A stretch of 36,150 bases of DNA, taken from Bacillota bacterium (GTDB lineage Bacteria; Bacillota; Sulfobacillia; Sulfobacillales; Sulfobacillaceae). Of this stretch, positions 16,554 through 24,241 are shown one piece after another. Every line of letters starts with the position of its first letter. The stretch's first letter is position 1. Made by a program: the position numbers and the translations under genes. The DNA is taken from assembly GCA_023475835.1 (NCBI GenBank), contig JAMCVM010000111.1, forward strand, positions 1 to 36,150, read 5' to 3'. Under the pieces are notes generated by a model. That model ran no database searches and was not told the DNA's origin. It saw nothing but the letters and a program-made list of their open reading frames with translations.

Positions 16554-16767
16554 CGTATCAACCTCCTTGAGAAGCGTGTCTTTCGATAAAGTGAAAATCC
16601 CCTTGCCATAGCTTTCTCGGAAAACTTAGCTTGGCATGGACACTGTTCGCCGAAGTCATGATTTAAAGGAATTAAAGAGCAGAAAAATCTTAGTTTCTGG
16701 GGTATTTGTGGCTATTTAGAATCTCAGAACAGTCCCCTAAGAGATCTTAGCCAGGCCATCTTTTGGG

Positions 16768-18363
16768 TTACCTCGAGCCAGAAGCCGAGAGTTCTTCGGG
16801 TAAGGTCAAGGAGGACTTGCGCCCGATCCCAGTTTGGGTCTGTTTGATCCGGCAAATGAAGAGAATTTGGTATACCTCGGACAGGCCACCGTCTAACCAG
16901 TTTCTAGTCAATACGTTATTGGCGGAAGAAATTTCGGCGGGCCTAGGAAGGACCACGCCTTGAGCGGATTCTACTTCAAGGGACGCGGCTTGAATCATTC
17001 GAAGCGCGGACTGGGGGGTAAAAAATCGCAGATGCGTAGCGTCGAGGATCCCAGAGTCTTCATATCGCCATTCACCCTGTAAAAGCGGCAGGATGACACT
17101 CCAGTGAGCGACATTAGGGAGACTGATGATTATTCGGGAGTCCGGCGATACTTCAAGTTTCTGATGGAGACGCCTGAGAAATTCCCAGGGGTTAAGCATA
17201 TGCTCGAGAACATCGGCCAGGATAATACAATCAAATGAGTTGTCATTTAATTCCTCTAAGATCTCCTCCGCTCGACCGACATAGACCCGGTCCAATAGTT
17301 TGGCCGCTTCTCGGGCAGCTCGGGGGTGCATTTCGACGCCAGTGACATGGCAAAGCTGACGCGACTTGATGGCTTCACCGAGTTTCCCCGTTGCACACCC
17401 TATATCTAGAATCGAATGGGACTGAGGGGGAATGATAGCGAGCAACTCCTGGCGCACATGGCGAAAATACTGGGCTTGGATGCCGGGTACGCTCGTGGTG
17501 ATTTCTAAGAGGGCTTTCATACGGTGGCCATAGGTGTCTCTAGAGAAGGCTTTGTCTTTGGCCCTAGCAGTTATTTGGGACAGTTCTTGGTTAGACATTG
17601 CGCTCACACGGAGCAATGCTTGGGCCGCATCGTCTGTTGTTTGATAGCCAATGTAGTCTCGCCCCTCCTCGAAGAGTTCTTCCATGCCACTGGCCTTTAC
17701 ATTTTTAGTGACTAAAATGGCGCCGGCGGCCATGGCCTCAAAGACCCGCATGTTAATGTCATCACGAATGGGTGGGTTGAGCACTGCTTTGCTGGAACCA
17801 TAGATCTCATACATGTGTTCTGGCGTTGCTTGGCCAATGAAGTTTTTCCCAATGTTCTTGACTTTGTTGATGGTCTCCGTTCGGTCGCCGGAAGTAGGAC
17901 CCTGCCAGTGGCCGACAAAGGACCAGTCAAACTCTTTGGCTGAGGGAACAGCGAGCGTTGGATCGGCCGCTAATGGAAGCCACCATACGTTGAGGATGCC
18001 TGCCTCCTTTAAGGCATCTGCTCCCGGTTTCTGAGCGACGAATACCCAATCATAACCGTAAGCGCGTTCAATATCTCGCGCCAAGTTGAGGTGGGTATCG
18101 ATGACCCACCACGCCCGAGGATAGAGGGTATTGGGGATAAGATAATCGAGCCCGTCATCGATGTGTAGAAAGAGGTCATAGTCTTCTTTGGCTGTAAAAG
18201 CTAGTCGATCGGGCAAGATGTGCGTCGTTGCGCACATCTTTGATAAATATTTGAAACAATAGCGCCCCGTGGTGTCTGAACGCGGACGGTCATCGTAGAT
18301 TAAAGCGATCCGAAAGTGAGAATCGGGCACGAACTCTGCTGTGGGGACCAATAAGGGATGCAT
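16768..18363 (-). CDS. Glycosyltransferase-methyltransferase fusion protein
   Basis: A 531-residue two-domain protein. Residues 1-290 are a CgeB-like glycosyltransferase (FRIALIYDDRP, FDWSFVGHWQGPTSGDR, then YGSSKAVLNPP and NMRVFEAMAAGAILVT at 204-219). Residues 300-531 are a class I SAM-dependent methyltransferase of the Methyltransf_23 type: motif I ILDIGCATGKLGE at 318-330, CIILADVLEHMLNPW at 379-393, and RIIISLPNVAHW. It probably transfers a sugar and O-methylates it or the same glycan. ATG 18363 follows GGAGGTG at the right distance. The next gene on the strand is the CgeB-like enzyme, then flagellin, so it is part of the flagellin modification island (inference). Confidence 0.9.
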   Translation of the reverse strand: MHPLLVPTAEFVPDSHFRIALIYDDRPRSDTTGRYCFKYLSKMCATTHILPDRLAFTAKEDYDLFLHIDDGLDYLIPNTLYPRAWWVIDTHLNLARDIERAYGYDWVFVAQKPGADALKEAGILNVWWLPLAADPTLAVPSAKEFDWSFVGHWQGPTSGDRTETINKVKNIGKNFIGQATPEHMYEIYGSSKAVLNPPIRDDINMRVFEAMAAGAILVTKNVKASGMEELFEEGRDYIGYQTTDDAAQALLRVSAMSNQELSQITARAKDKAFSRDTYGHRMKALLEITTSVPGIQAQYFRHVRQELLAIIPPQSHSILDIGCATGKLGEAIKSRQLCHVTGVEMHPRAAREAAKLLDRVYVGRAEEILEELNDNSFDCIILADVLEHMLNPWEFLRRLHQKLEVSPDSRIIISLPNVAHWSVILPLLQGEWRYEDSGILDATHLRFFTPQSALRMIQAASLEVESAQGVVLPRPAEISSANNVLTRNWLDGGLSEVYQILFICRIKQTQTGIGRKSSLTLPEELSASGSR

Positions 18364-18561
18364 TCAATCACACCTCCGAAGCGATTTTAATGAGACACCG
18401 TTGTAACCTAGAAGCATTCGCGGTGTTGGCACGTTTTCCTCTAACTGGACCCATGTTTTGTACTCATCGGACGACTTGCGCAGAGCAAAGATAACCTGAG
18501 TGACGGGTTGCGTGAGGGCAAATCGGTCTCGAATTATAATTAAGTAAGTATACTGGCCCAT
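18364..18561 (-). CDS. Possible 65-residue protein directly upstream of the fusion glycosyltransferase
   Basis: An open frame from ATG 18561 encodes MGQYTYLIIIRDRFALTQ, then a hydrophilic helix, ending at 18364 right before the next gene's ATG. Codon use looks plausible and the stop abuts the downstream start, as in operons, but no ribosome-binding site precedes ATG 18561 and I recognise no family. It could be a gene fragment or just leader sequence. Confidence 0.28.
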   Translation of the reverse strand: MGQYTYLIIIRDRFALTQPVTQVIFALRKSSDEYKTWVQLEENVPTPRMLLGYNGVSLKSLRRCD

Positions 18562-18579
18562 GTATTCGGAAATGCGGCC

Positions 18580-18598
18580 GCCAATCGTGGAGATTGGC
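18580..18598. promoter_or_regulatory. Operator-like dyad in the divergent control region
   Basis: GCCAATC (18580-18586) and GATTGGC (18592-18598) are perfect inverted repeats separated by GTGGA. The dyad lies between the divergent fusion glycosyltransferase and histidine phosphatase genes, beside an AT-rich stretch (18533-18554) that could hold promoters. No regulator gene is adjacent. Confidence 0.4.
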
Positions 18599-18698
18599 AG
18601 TGCGATCGAAAGACGCATCGATGCCAAACATTCCATCATGGGTATTTTTCTCAGATCCCTACCATGGCGAGATGAGCTCCCCAAAGGAGATGCCAATA

Positions 18699-19289
18699 AT
18701 GCACCGGATTATTTTCATTCGCCACGCCGAAGTGGATCTCGATCCTTCAAAACCTTCGTCGGAATGGCGATTGAAGGAGACGGCTAATGAATCCGTGATT
18801 CGCTTGGTTAGCCAAACGGCGTGGGACGGAGTCGTCCGAATATATCACAGCCCAGAGGTCAAGGCGGTCGCTACCGCCGAGATCGTCAGCCAATGGACCG
18901 GCATCGAATGCCGGGGCTGCTCAGATTTGCGCGAGGTGGAGATGGGCGTAGGCTTTCTTTCACGAGAAACATTCTTACAAAAGGTGGCGAACTATTTGGC
19001 TAGGGTACCAGATGCCGACTGTGAACCGTATGCTCAGGCTGAGGCGCGTATCGTGGGAGCAATGAAAGCTCTGATTCCAAAGTGTGGTTCGCATTCATTG
19101 GCCGTCGTTTCTCATGGAAGAATTCTCAGCCTGCTGTTCGGATATCTCTTCGCTCGAGCCGTCACCCTCAACGAATGGCAAGGCATCAGGACACCCGATC
19201 TGGCGGTACTTAATTTAGATGACGGACGCATCGAATCGGGGTTTTTTGCAGGCGAGCGCTTAGCCCGTGGGTTGGGCGCCATCGAGTAG
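18699..19289 (+). CDS. Histidine phosphatase superfamily protein
   Basis: A 196-residue phosphoglycerate-mutase-like phosphatase. The N-terminal RHAE (residues 8-11, in IIFIRHAEVD) carries the phospho-accepting His; the usual RHG is here RHA. The second half carries VVSHGRILSLLFG with the second catalytic His, and SDLREVEMGVGF contains the acidic proton donor region. Members act on sugar phosphates, nucleotides or phosphoproteins; the substrate is unknown. ATG 18699 is eight bases after AAAGGAGA; upstream in-frame ATGs lack sites. It is transcribed away from the flagellin island and converges on the MFS gene. Confidence 0.85.
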   Translation: MHRIIFIRHAEVDLDPSKPSSEWRLKETANESVIRLVSQTAWDGVVRIYHSPEVKAVATAEIVSQWTGIECRGCSDLREVEMGVGFLSRETFLQKVANYLARVPDADCEPYAQAEARIVGAMKALIPKCGSHSLAVVSHGRILSLLFGYLFARAVTLNEWQGIRTPDLAVLNLDDGRIESGFFAGERLARGLGAIE

Positions 19290-19368
19290 GGAGACGGCCG
19301 AATAAAGGGGGCTAGAGGAAATCTGGGGTGTCGTCTCAGAAAAGATGGATAGAGCCCGCGGGAACGCG

Positions 19369-20730
19369 TCACCCTCCGGCAGACCGTCTAAGACCCAGAT
19401 CAGATGGCTCTTTAGCGTGGATGGGAAATCCCGACAGCACCAAAAAGCCTAAGAGCGCTGCTGTTGTCAAGATGATGATATGGGCACTGGGGCTCAGAAC
19501 CATCAGACTGACCACCGCGGAGGCGGTGATGCTGCCGATGTAGCGAAAGGTCGAATAAATGCCAGATGCCGTTCCCGCCATGGCGGGGTTCACCGACTCC
19601 AAAATCGTCGCCTGCATGGTGACGGTACCAATGCCGGCTCCGATGCCAGCGATGATGAGGCCTGGGAGAAGATAGGCCATCTCAGAAAAATGGCTCAGGC
19701 CAAAGTACCAGAGCACGACTAACAGATCAAATGAAAACGCTACACTGATGATACGCCGAGGTCCTAGTAGGCGACCAATGCGTCCTCCAAGATAGGACGT
19801 CAGCGACATCGCAAACGAAAAGACGAATAGCAACAGACCCGTGGTGGTCGTCGAGTCACCGTGACGGCTTAGGTAGACAGGCAGGTATAAGAGCGTGCTG
19901 TACATGAAGAAGTTCGTGGCCAAGATAGCCAGGTTAGAATTGATCACGGGCGGCCGGCGGAAAATGGCAAAGCGGACGACGGGGTCCTGGGAATGGGTCT
20001 CGGCCCAGAAAAATACGGCTAGGAGAACGAGAGCAAGCACAATAAACAGGACCTGAGTCGCAGAAAAATGAGCCGCTTTATGCGGAACGGATAGGGCGAA
20101 GAGAGCAAGAAAGCCGGCTAAGCTAAGGGCCCCCCAATAGTCGATGGGACGACGGCCGGAGGGAGCATCGGGGGGCAGGTGCTTGGCGCCTATAATCAGA
20201 GCGAGGGCCACGATCGGCGCATTGATCCAAAACATATACGTCCAGCCCCCTAGGTGAATCAGGGCGGCTCCGACCAAAGGGCCCAAGGCCGCTCCCATGC
20301 CTTGCACGAGACCCACCGTTCCCAAAGCGTGGCGAAGGCTTTCGCCACGGAACAGTTGGCGCAAGAGCGCCATAGCGCTAGGTACCACCAAGGCCCCACC
20401 CAACGCTTGACCCGACCGAAACAGAATCAGGGCGAGCAAGTTCGGCAGGGACGCAGCCGCCACCGAGCAGAAAAGAAAAATGAACAGGCCCAACAGCAAC
20501 AGACGACGTCTGCCAAAGAGATCGCCGAGCTTGCCGGATATAGGCTGTAGCGCGGCCATGACCACCAAATAGGCGGTAATGACCCATACCACGGAGGGCT
20601 CAGGCACCCGAAGGGCCTGGGCTACGGGTTCCAGGCCCACCGCGATCATGGTCGAATTCAAAGGAATTAACACGACTGCCAAGATAATTGCCAGGACTGC
20701 CCAGCGAGAGGGCTCTTCGTGTCTAGCCAT
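19369..20730 (-). CDS. MFS exporter, DHA2/EmrB-QacA type
   Basis: A 453-residue multispanning membrane protein. Motif A reads GKLGDLFGRRR after the second helix, and the antiporter motif C region reads GLVQGMGAALGPLVGAAL in helix 5. The N-terminal pattern (LNSTMIAVGLEPVAQAL, then VVWVITAYLVVMAALQPISG) is that of drug:proton antiporters of the DHA2/EmrB branch; 12-14 helices are likely. Its start overlaps the stop of the phosphotransferase C-terminal gene by eight bases, so it is translationally coupled to it. Context suggests export of an antibiotic or of the phosphorylated compound. An analogous MFS gene accompanies the rifampin-phosphotransferase-like yvkC in Bacillus subtilis (recalled). 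Confidence 0.9.
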   Translation of the reverse strand: MARHEEPSRWAVLAIILAVVLIPLNSTMIAVGLEPVAQALRVPEPSVVWVITAYLVVMAALQPISGKLGDLFGRRRLLLLGLFIFLFCSVAAASLPNLLALILFRSGQALGGALVVPSAMALLRQLFRGESLRHALGTVGLVQGMGAALGPLVGAALIHLGGWTYMFWINAPIVALALIIGAKHLPPDAPSGRRPIDYWGALSLAGFLALFALSVPHKAAHFSATQVLFIVLALVLLAVFFWAETHSQDPVVRFAIFRRPPVINSNLAILATNFFMYSTLLYLPVYLSRHGDSTTTTGLLLFVFSFAMSLTSYLGGRIGRLLGPRRIISVAFSFDLLVVLWYFGLSHFSEMAYLLPGLIIAGIGAGIGTVTMQATILESVNPAMAGTASGIYSTFRYIGSITASAVVSLMVLSPSAHIIILTTAALLGFLVLSGFPIHAKEPSDLGLRRSAGG

Positions 20731-22345
20731 CGGCTACAGCAATGCCAGTGGTCCCATTAACCGCAACGCGCTCTCCATCGTGAAAAACATGGGTGGCTTC
20801 CCGGGTGCCCACGATGCAAGGGATTTGATATTCCCGAGCGACCGTGGCTGCGTGTGACAAGATGCCGCCTGTTTCCGTGACCACGGCTCCGGCGATCGCG
20901 AAAAGGCCGGTCCAAGAGGGTGCGGTATTACGGCAGACTAAAATATCGCCGGGTTGGACCTTGAAAAATTCCTCGGGTCCGCGCACGATCCGAACCAATC
21001 CGACCGAGCTTCCGGGAGAGGCGGCAAAGCCCCGAACCTCTCGGGTGGCGCCCTCTAGGCTGGGCGAACCAGCACCAAACACACGCGTGGACACAAAATC
21101 GGGCCGGTCCGCCGAGGCATCGCTGTCTCGACCCAGGTGCGGGGTAGGGGTCTCGGCAAACTGGAGGTCGAGAGTGCGCCTCCGGGTCTCGAGGACCTCG
21201 TCGAGATGCGGTAAAACGTCACCGCGAAGCGTTGATAGCAATTCATCCAAATAGAAAAAGAAGACGAGATCGCGCTCGCCAATCAGATCGTGTGCCACCA
21301 GCCAATCGCCAATCCGCAAACAGAATTGACGGCTTCTCGCCGGCAGCATGGCGTCAATGTAAAAGTGATGGTCCTCATCAATTGACCAGACTTCCAAAGC
21401 TTTTTCGTGAGATTGGGCTAAAGCGTTGCGCAAGCTGGGATCATTCACCCGGGCGAGCATTGCTTCGACCCGTTGCTCTCGAGTGGTTACGACCTGTTGC
21501 CAATGACGATCAAAATCAAAATCTTGATGGACATATCCTTTAAGCACGGTCAGGCAGTATTCGGGATTTTCTCGCCACGTTTCGTATAAAAATTCGTGGA
21601 CATAGACTGTGCGCCAGCCGTAGATCGCGAGATATTCTGCCAGGGCTTGGCGAAATGGCGCGGTGGCAGGATCTTGGACTAGAGCGGGATACACCCGGTC
21701 CTCGTCAAAGGCGCGAAGGACCGCAGGGGAACGTTTTGCTATCGCCGCAAGATTCCACAAAGCCCGATCCTGTTCCAGCGACTTATTCATCACTCCGGTG
21801 AGCAGTTCATAGGCTTCGAGGGGATTTCGGTCCGGAAAGGCTGTCCGGTAGGTCTGTTCGAAGTCCAGACCGGCAACGTTGCGAGGCAGGACAATGCGAA
21901 AATGGAGGTCCCAAAATTTGCGGTAGATTTCTTGGAGTCGTTCGAGTCCGCGAATAGCGTCGGATGCCGTGGCCATATGGGTGCTGAAACCATCAATTTC
22001 ATCGTGGAGCGGCCAAATATCTTGGTTCAGCACCTGTTGGAATTGGTTTTGTTGAGTGCCTAGAAGAGGTTCGACCACGGCTCGATGTTCTTGGAGAAGC
22101 GTCTCAGGGTCGCCTTCAGCCGGGACCACGGATTGATAAAAATAGCCTTGGTGAATTTTAGCGATAAACTGGCGCATGGGAGCTTTTAACGCCTCCATTG
22201 CCAGCCGAGTGCCCTCAGTCATGGCAGGGATCATATACGAAGCATACAGCGGCGACAGTGGATGGCTGAAGTGCAAGCCATCTTGGCTCCATCCACGTTC
22301 AGCCAAGTCGTGTTCGGAAAGGGTAATTTCTTCTTGAATGCTCAT
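20723..22345 (-). CDS. Rifampin-phosphotransferase-like protein, substrate and phosphohistidine domains
   Basis: A 540-residue protein equivalent to the C-terminal two thirds of rifampin phosphotransferase / PEP-synthase-like enzymes. The long helical middle domain (about 30-400) corresponds to the substrate-binding domain. The C-terminal swivelling domain has GDILVCRNTAPSWTGLF and the phosphohistidine motif TGGILSHAATVAREYQIPC with H498. In this family ATP phosphorylates the histidine, and the beta-phosphate is then transferred to the antibiotic. Here the ATP-binding part is a separate gene directly upstream, joined by an ATGA overlap; 296 plus 540 residues give about the usual 870-residue single-chain length. 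The true substrate is unproved; rifamycin is only the best known example. Confidence 0.85.
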   Translation of the reverse strand: MSIQEEITLSEHDLAERGWSQDGLHFSHPLSPLYASYMIPAMTEGTRLAMEALKAPMRQFIAKIHQGYFYQSVVPAEGDPETLLQEHRAVVEPLLGTQQNQFQQVLNQDIWPLHDEIDGFSTHMATASDAIRGLERLQEIYRKFWDLHFRIVLPRNVAGLDFEQTYRTAFPDRNPLEAYELLTGVMNKSLEQDRALWNLAAIAKRSPAVLRAFDEDRVYPALVQDPATAPFRQALAEYLAIYGWRTVYVHEFLYETWRENPEYCLTVLKGYVHQDFDFDRHWQQVVTTREQRVEAMLARVNDPSLRNALAQSHEKALEVWSIDEDHHFYIDAMLPARSRQFCLRIGDWLVAHDLIGERDLVFFFYLDELLSTLRGDVLPHLDEVLETRRRTLDLQFAETPTPHLGRDSDASADRPDFVSTRVFGAGSPSLEGATREVRGFAASPGSSVGLVRIVRGPEEFFKVQPGDILVCRNTAPSWTGLFAIAGAVVTETGGILSHAATVAREYQIPCIVGTREATHVFHDGERVAVNGTTGIAVADG

Positions 22346-23232
22346 GCACGAATCACTCCTTTAAGGGCAATGGGACGCATTTGCAGACAGTAGAGTTGCT
22401 GCTCTTCGAATGCCCATTCAATGTCCACGGGAAATCCAGCTAGGTTCTCTAAGAGGAGGGTCAGGCGATAGACCGCATGGACCTGGTCTGCGCTCAAGGA
22501 AAAGCGCGATCGCATCCCCTCCGGAGTGTCTAGAGTTTTTGTACCGCCTTCACTGGCGGGTCGGATCATACATTCCTTTTCCCCGAGGATTTGTTGAATC
22601 TGATCCGTCTTCTTATCGATCAGATAAGTATCCGGGGTTACGATGCCCGAGACCACCGATTCTCCCAGGCCATAGGCCGAATTAATGACGACCTGGTCAG
22701 CGCCGGTCACCGGATTTAGGCTAAAACTTACGCCTGCCGAGTCTGCTGGGACCAGGGCTTGCACAATGACTCCCATATGCCCGTGACCAATGGCTAAACC
22801 TTTTTTTCGGGCGTAAGTATGCGCGTGCTGATTGGCCTGAGACGACCAGCAATGTAAGATTGCCGACAGGACCTGGTGGTAGCCTACGTCCAAGACCGTA
22901 TCGTATTGGCCAGCGAAGGAGGCTTCGGCCAGATCTTCAAATATCGCCGAAGAGCGCACAGCAAATCGCGTCGACAATGGGAATCGCGCTAAAGCCTGGC
23001 TGACCTGAGCGGAAATCGCGTCCGGAAGCACGCGGTCCGTCATTTCTCGGTCACTGTCTGACTTAGCTAAATCGAAAGAAAATGTCTCCAGGAACTCCCG
23101 ATGGGCCCGGGTTGACAACACAAAACCTGGAGGGACGCTAATCCCATGGTGCAATAGGTAAGATAACGCAGCCGCTTTGCCGCCGACTTCGGCCACTTCT
23201 AAAGGACCTTGGTGTAATTCGACGATGTACAT
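22342..23232 (-). CDS. Rifampin-phosphotransferase-like protein, ATP-grasp domain
   Basis: A 296-residue PEP/pyruvate-binding (PPDK_N) ATP-grasp domain as a stand-alone protein. Typical features in order: GGKAAALSYLLHHGISVPPG near the N-terminus, STRFAVRSSAIFEDLAEASF followed by AGQYDT, then GVSFSLNPVTGADQVVINSA and YGLGESVVSGIVTPD, and a final VDIEWAFEEQQLYCLQMRPI. These match the first domain of PEP synthases and rifampin phosphotransferases. Length and end point coincide with the domain boundary of the single-chain enzyme, and the stop overlaps the next start (ATGA), so the two proteins are made together and presumably associate. The ATG at 23232 follows GTGAGGT. Confidence 0.87.
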   Translation of the reverse strand: MYIVELHQGPLEVAEVGGKAAALSYLLHHGISVPPGFVLSTRAHREFLETFSFDLAKSDSDREMTDRVLPDAISAQVSQALARFPLSTRFAVRSSAIFEDLAEASFAGQYDTVLDVGYHQVLSAILHCWSSQANQHAHTYARKKGLAIGHGHMGVIVQALVPADSAGVSFSLNPVTGADQVVINSAYGLGESVVSGIVTPDTYLIDKKTDQIQQILGEKECMIRPASEGGTKTLDTPEGMRSRFSLSADQVHAVYRLTLLLENLAGFPVDIEWAFEEQQLYCLQMRPIALKGVIRA

Positions 23233-23341
23233 AGACTGACCTCACTTTGAACGTCATGATTTTGAGTCCATTCGTACGACGGGGCTAGGACGGGAGCGAT
23301 GGATTTCCCCGATCGGTGCCAACTCAAGCAAACCTCCTAAC

Positions 23342-23358
23342 CGTTAACGAAGTTAACG
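23342..23358. promoter_or_regulatory. Perfect 17-bp palindrome, candidate operator
   Basis: CGTTAACGAAGTTAACG is a perfect dyad (CGTTAAC-GAA-GTTAACG) 110 bases upstream of the split phosphotransferase operon, followed by a further TTTTAAC. It overlaps a weak TTGTTA-17-TTAACG promoter-like pair on the minus strand. The form suits a TetR- or MarR-type repressor, but no regulator gene is in the window. Confidence 0.5.
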
Positions 23359-23958
23359 TGATTTTAACAATTCGCGGCGCAATGGTAAATTCCTGCCCAA
23401 AAGACTCTTGACAACAAGGATCGGCCAATATTGGCAGACAAGGACAGGGACCGTCCAGGTTTCAACCAACCGCCTAGGATTGGAGAAGCGGACATCTTGC
23501 TGCCAAGGTGCCAACGGTTGGCGTTTTGACCGCCCCTTGCGACGGCCGTTGTGATTTACTACAGGCTGAACGCTGTCCTAAAACGCGACCACCGCGTGCT
23601 TCGCAACAGGTCCCCATAGGCTAAACTCTCTGACGCCATCCTCCAGGGGAGGCGATACTTGGTGCGAGACCGCGTAGTTTCTTCGATGCACGGGCCGAGG
23701 CTGGGGGCCTTCTCTCTTAAACCGGGGGCGATAGTGAAAGCGCTGGTTTTCATCCCGTCCCCTCTGATCTGCTGAGGCCCCGCGTCAAGTTTTGAAGGAA
23801 ATTCACGTCCTTGGCCGACCTGATGGCAAACCCGCTCATCAACGGATTTTGGCCGGGCCCCACTGCTTGAAATGAAGTATCGGGTTCGCCGAATATTTGG
23901 AATGAGCCCCATCTTGTCCATCCTGGAGGAAAGTGACCGGCTCATGTCCATACCCGTC
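23359..23958. other. 600-base stretch without a confident gene
   Basis: An open minus-strand frame at 23559-23951 ends ...LAYGDLLRSTRWSRFRTAF plus two residues, with codon use like a real gene, and could be the remnant C-terminus of a transposase, but no start with a ribosome-binding site and no family could be recognised. The remainder shows nothing beyond the palindrome at its right-hand side of the divergent phosphotransferase promoter. Confidence 0.35.
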
Positions 23959-23987
23959 TTTACCCCAGCGCGAGGCTAAGGTACACT
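23959..23987 (+). promoter_or_regulatory. Candidate promoter of the btuCD riboswitch transcript
   Basis: TTTACC (23959-23964) and TACACT (23982-23987) are separated by 17 bases. Transcription would start near 23994, exactly where the riboswitch P1 stem begins at 23996. The fit to sigma-A consensus is 4/6 in each box. Confidence 0.5.
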
Positions 23988-23995
23988 CAAACCAA

Positions 23996-24165
23996 CCGAA
24001 CCCGATTGGTGTATAACAGGGAATCCGGTGAAAATCCGGAGCGGCACCCGCCACTGTAACCGAGGAGTCGACCAGGCCACGAGTCAACTCGGAAGGCCTG
24101 GTCTCAGGCGTCTTTAGACGAGACGATGATTCGGCAGTCAGGAGACCTACCAAGAGGAGATTCGG
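23996..24165 (+). promoter_or_regulatory. Cobalamin (adenosylcobalamin) riboswitch
   Basis: Conserved elements appear in order: GGGAATCCGGTGAAAATCCG (24020 onward), GCGGCACCCGCCACTG (24041 onward), and the B12 box CAGTCAGGAGACCTACC at 24135-24151. The closing P1 stem can be drawn: CCGAA (23996-24000) with TTCGG (24161-24165), and TTGGT (24006-24010) with ACCAA (24149-24153). It precedes btuC, so cobalamin binding should reduce expression of the B12 transporter genes. Confidence 0.95.
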
Positions 24166-24175
24166 GCGTGCCTGC

Positions 24176-24235
24176 GGGTTGTCGGGCCGCTCGTGCATGG
24201 CCTGTCGCCCTCTCGCGTAACCAAGACTGAGAGGG
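24176..24235 (+). promoter_or_regulatory. Riboswitch expression platform with anti-Shine-Dalgarno
   Basis: CCCTCTC (24208-24214) is perfectly complementary to GAGAGGG (24229-24235), the Shine-Dalgarno of the GTG start at 24242. The same CCC can instead pair in an alternative GC-rich hairpin, GGGTTGTCGGGCC (24176-24188) with GGCCTGTCGCCC (24199-24210). The two folds exclude each other, and there is no U-run, so control is probably at translation initiation. Confidence 0.65.
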
Positions 24236-24241
24236 ATAGCG

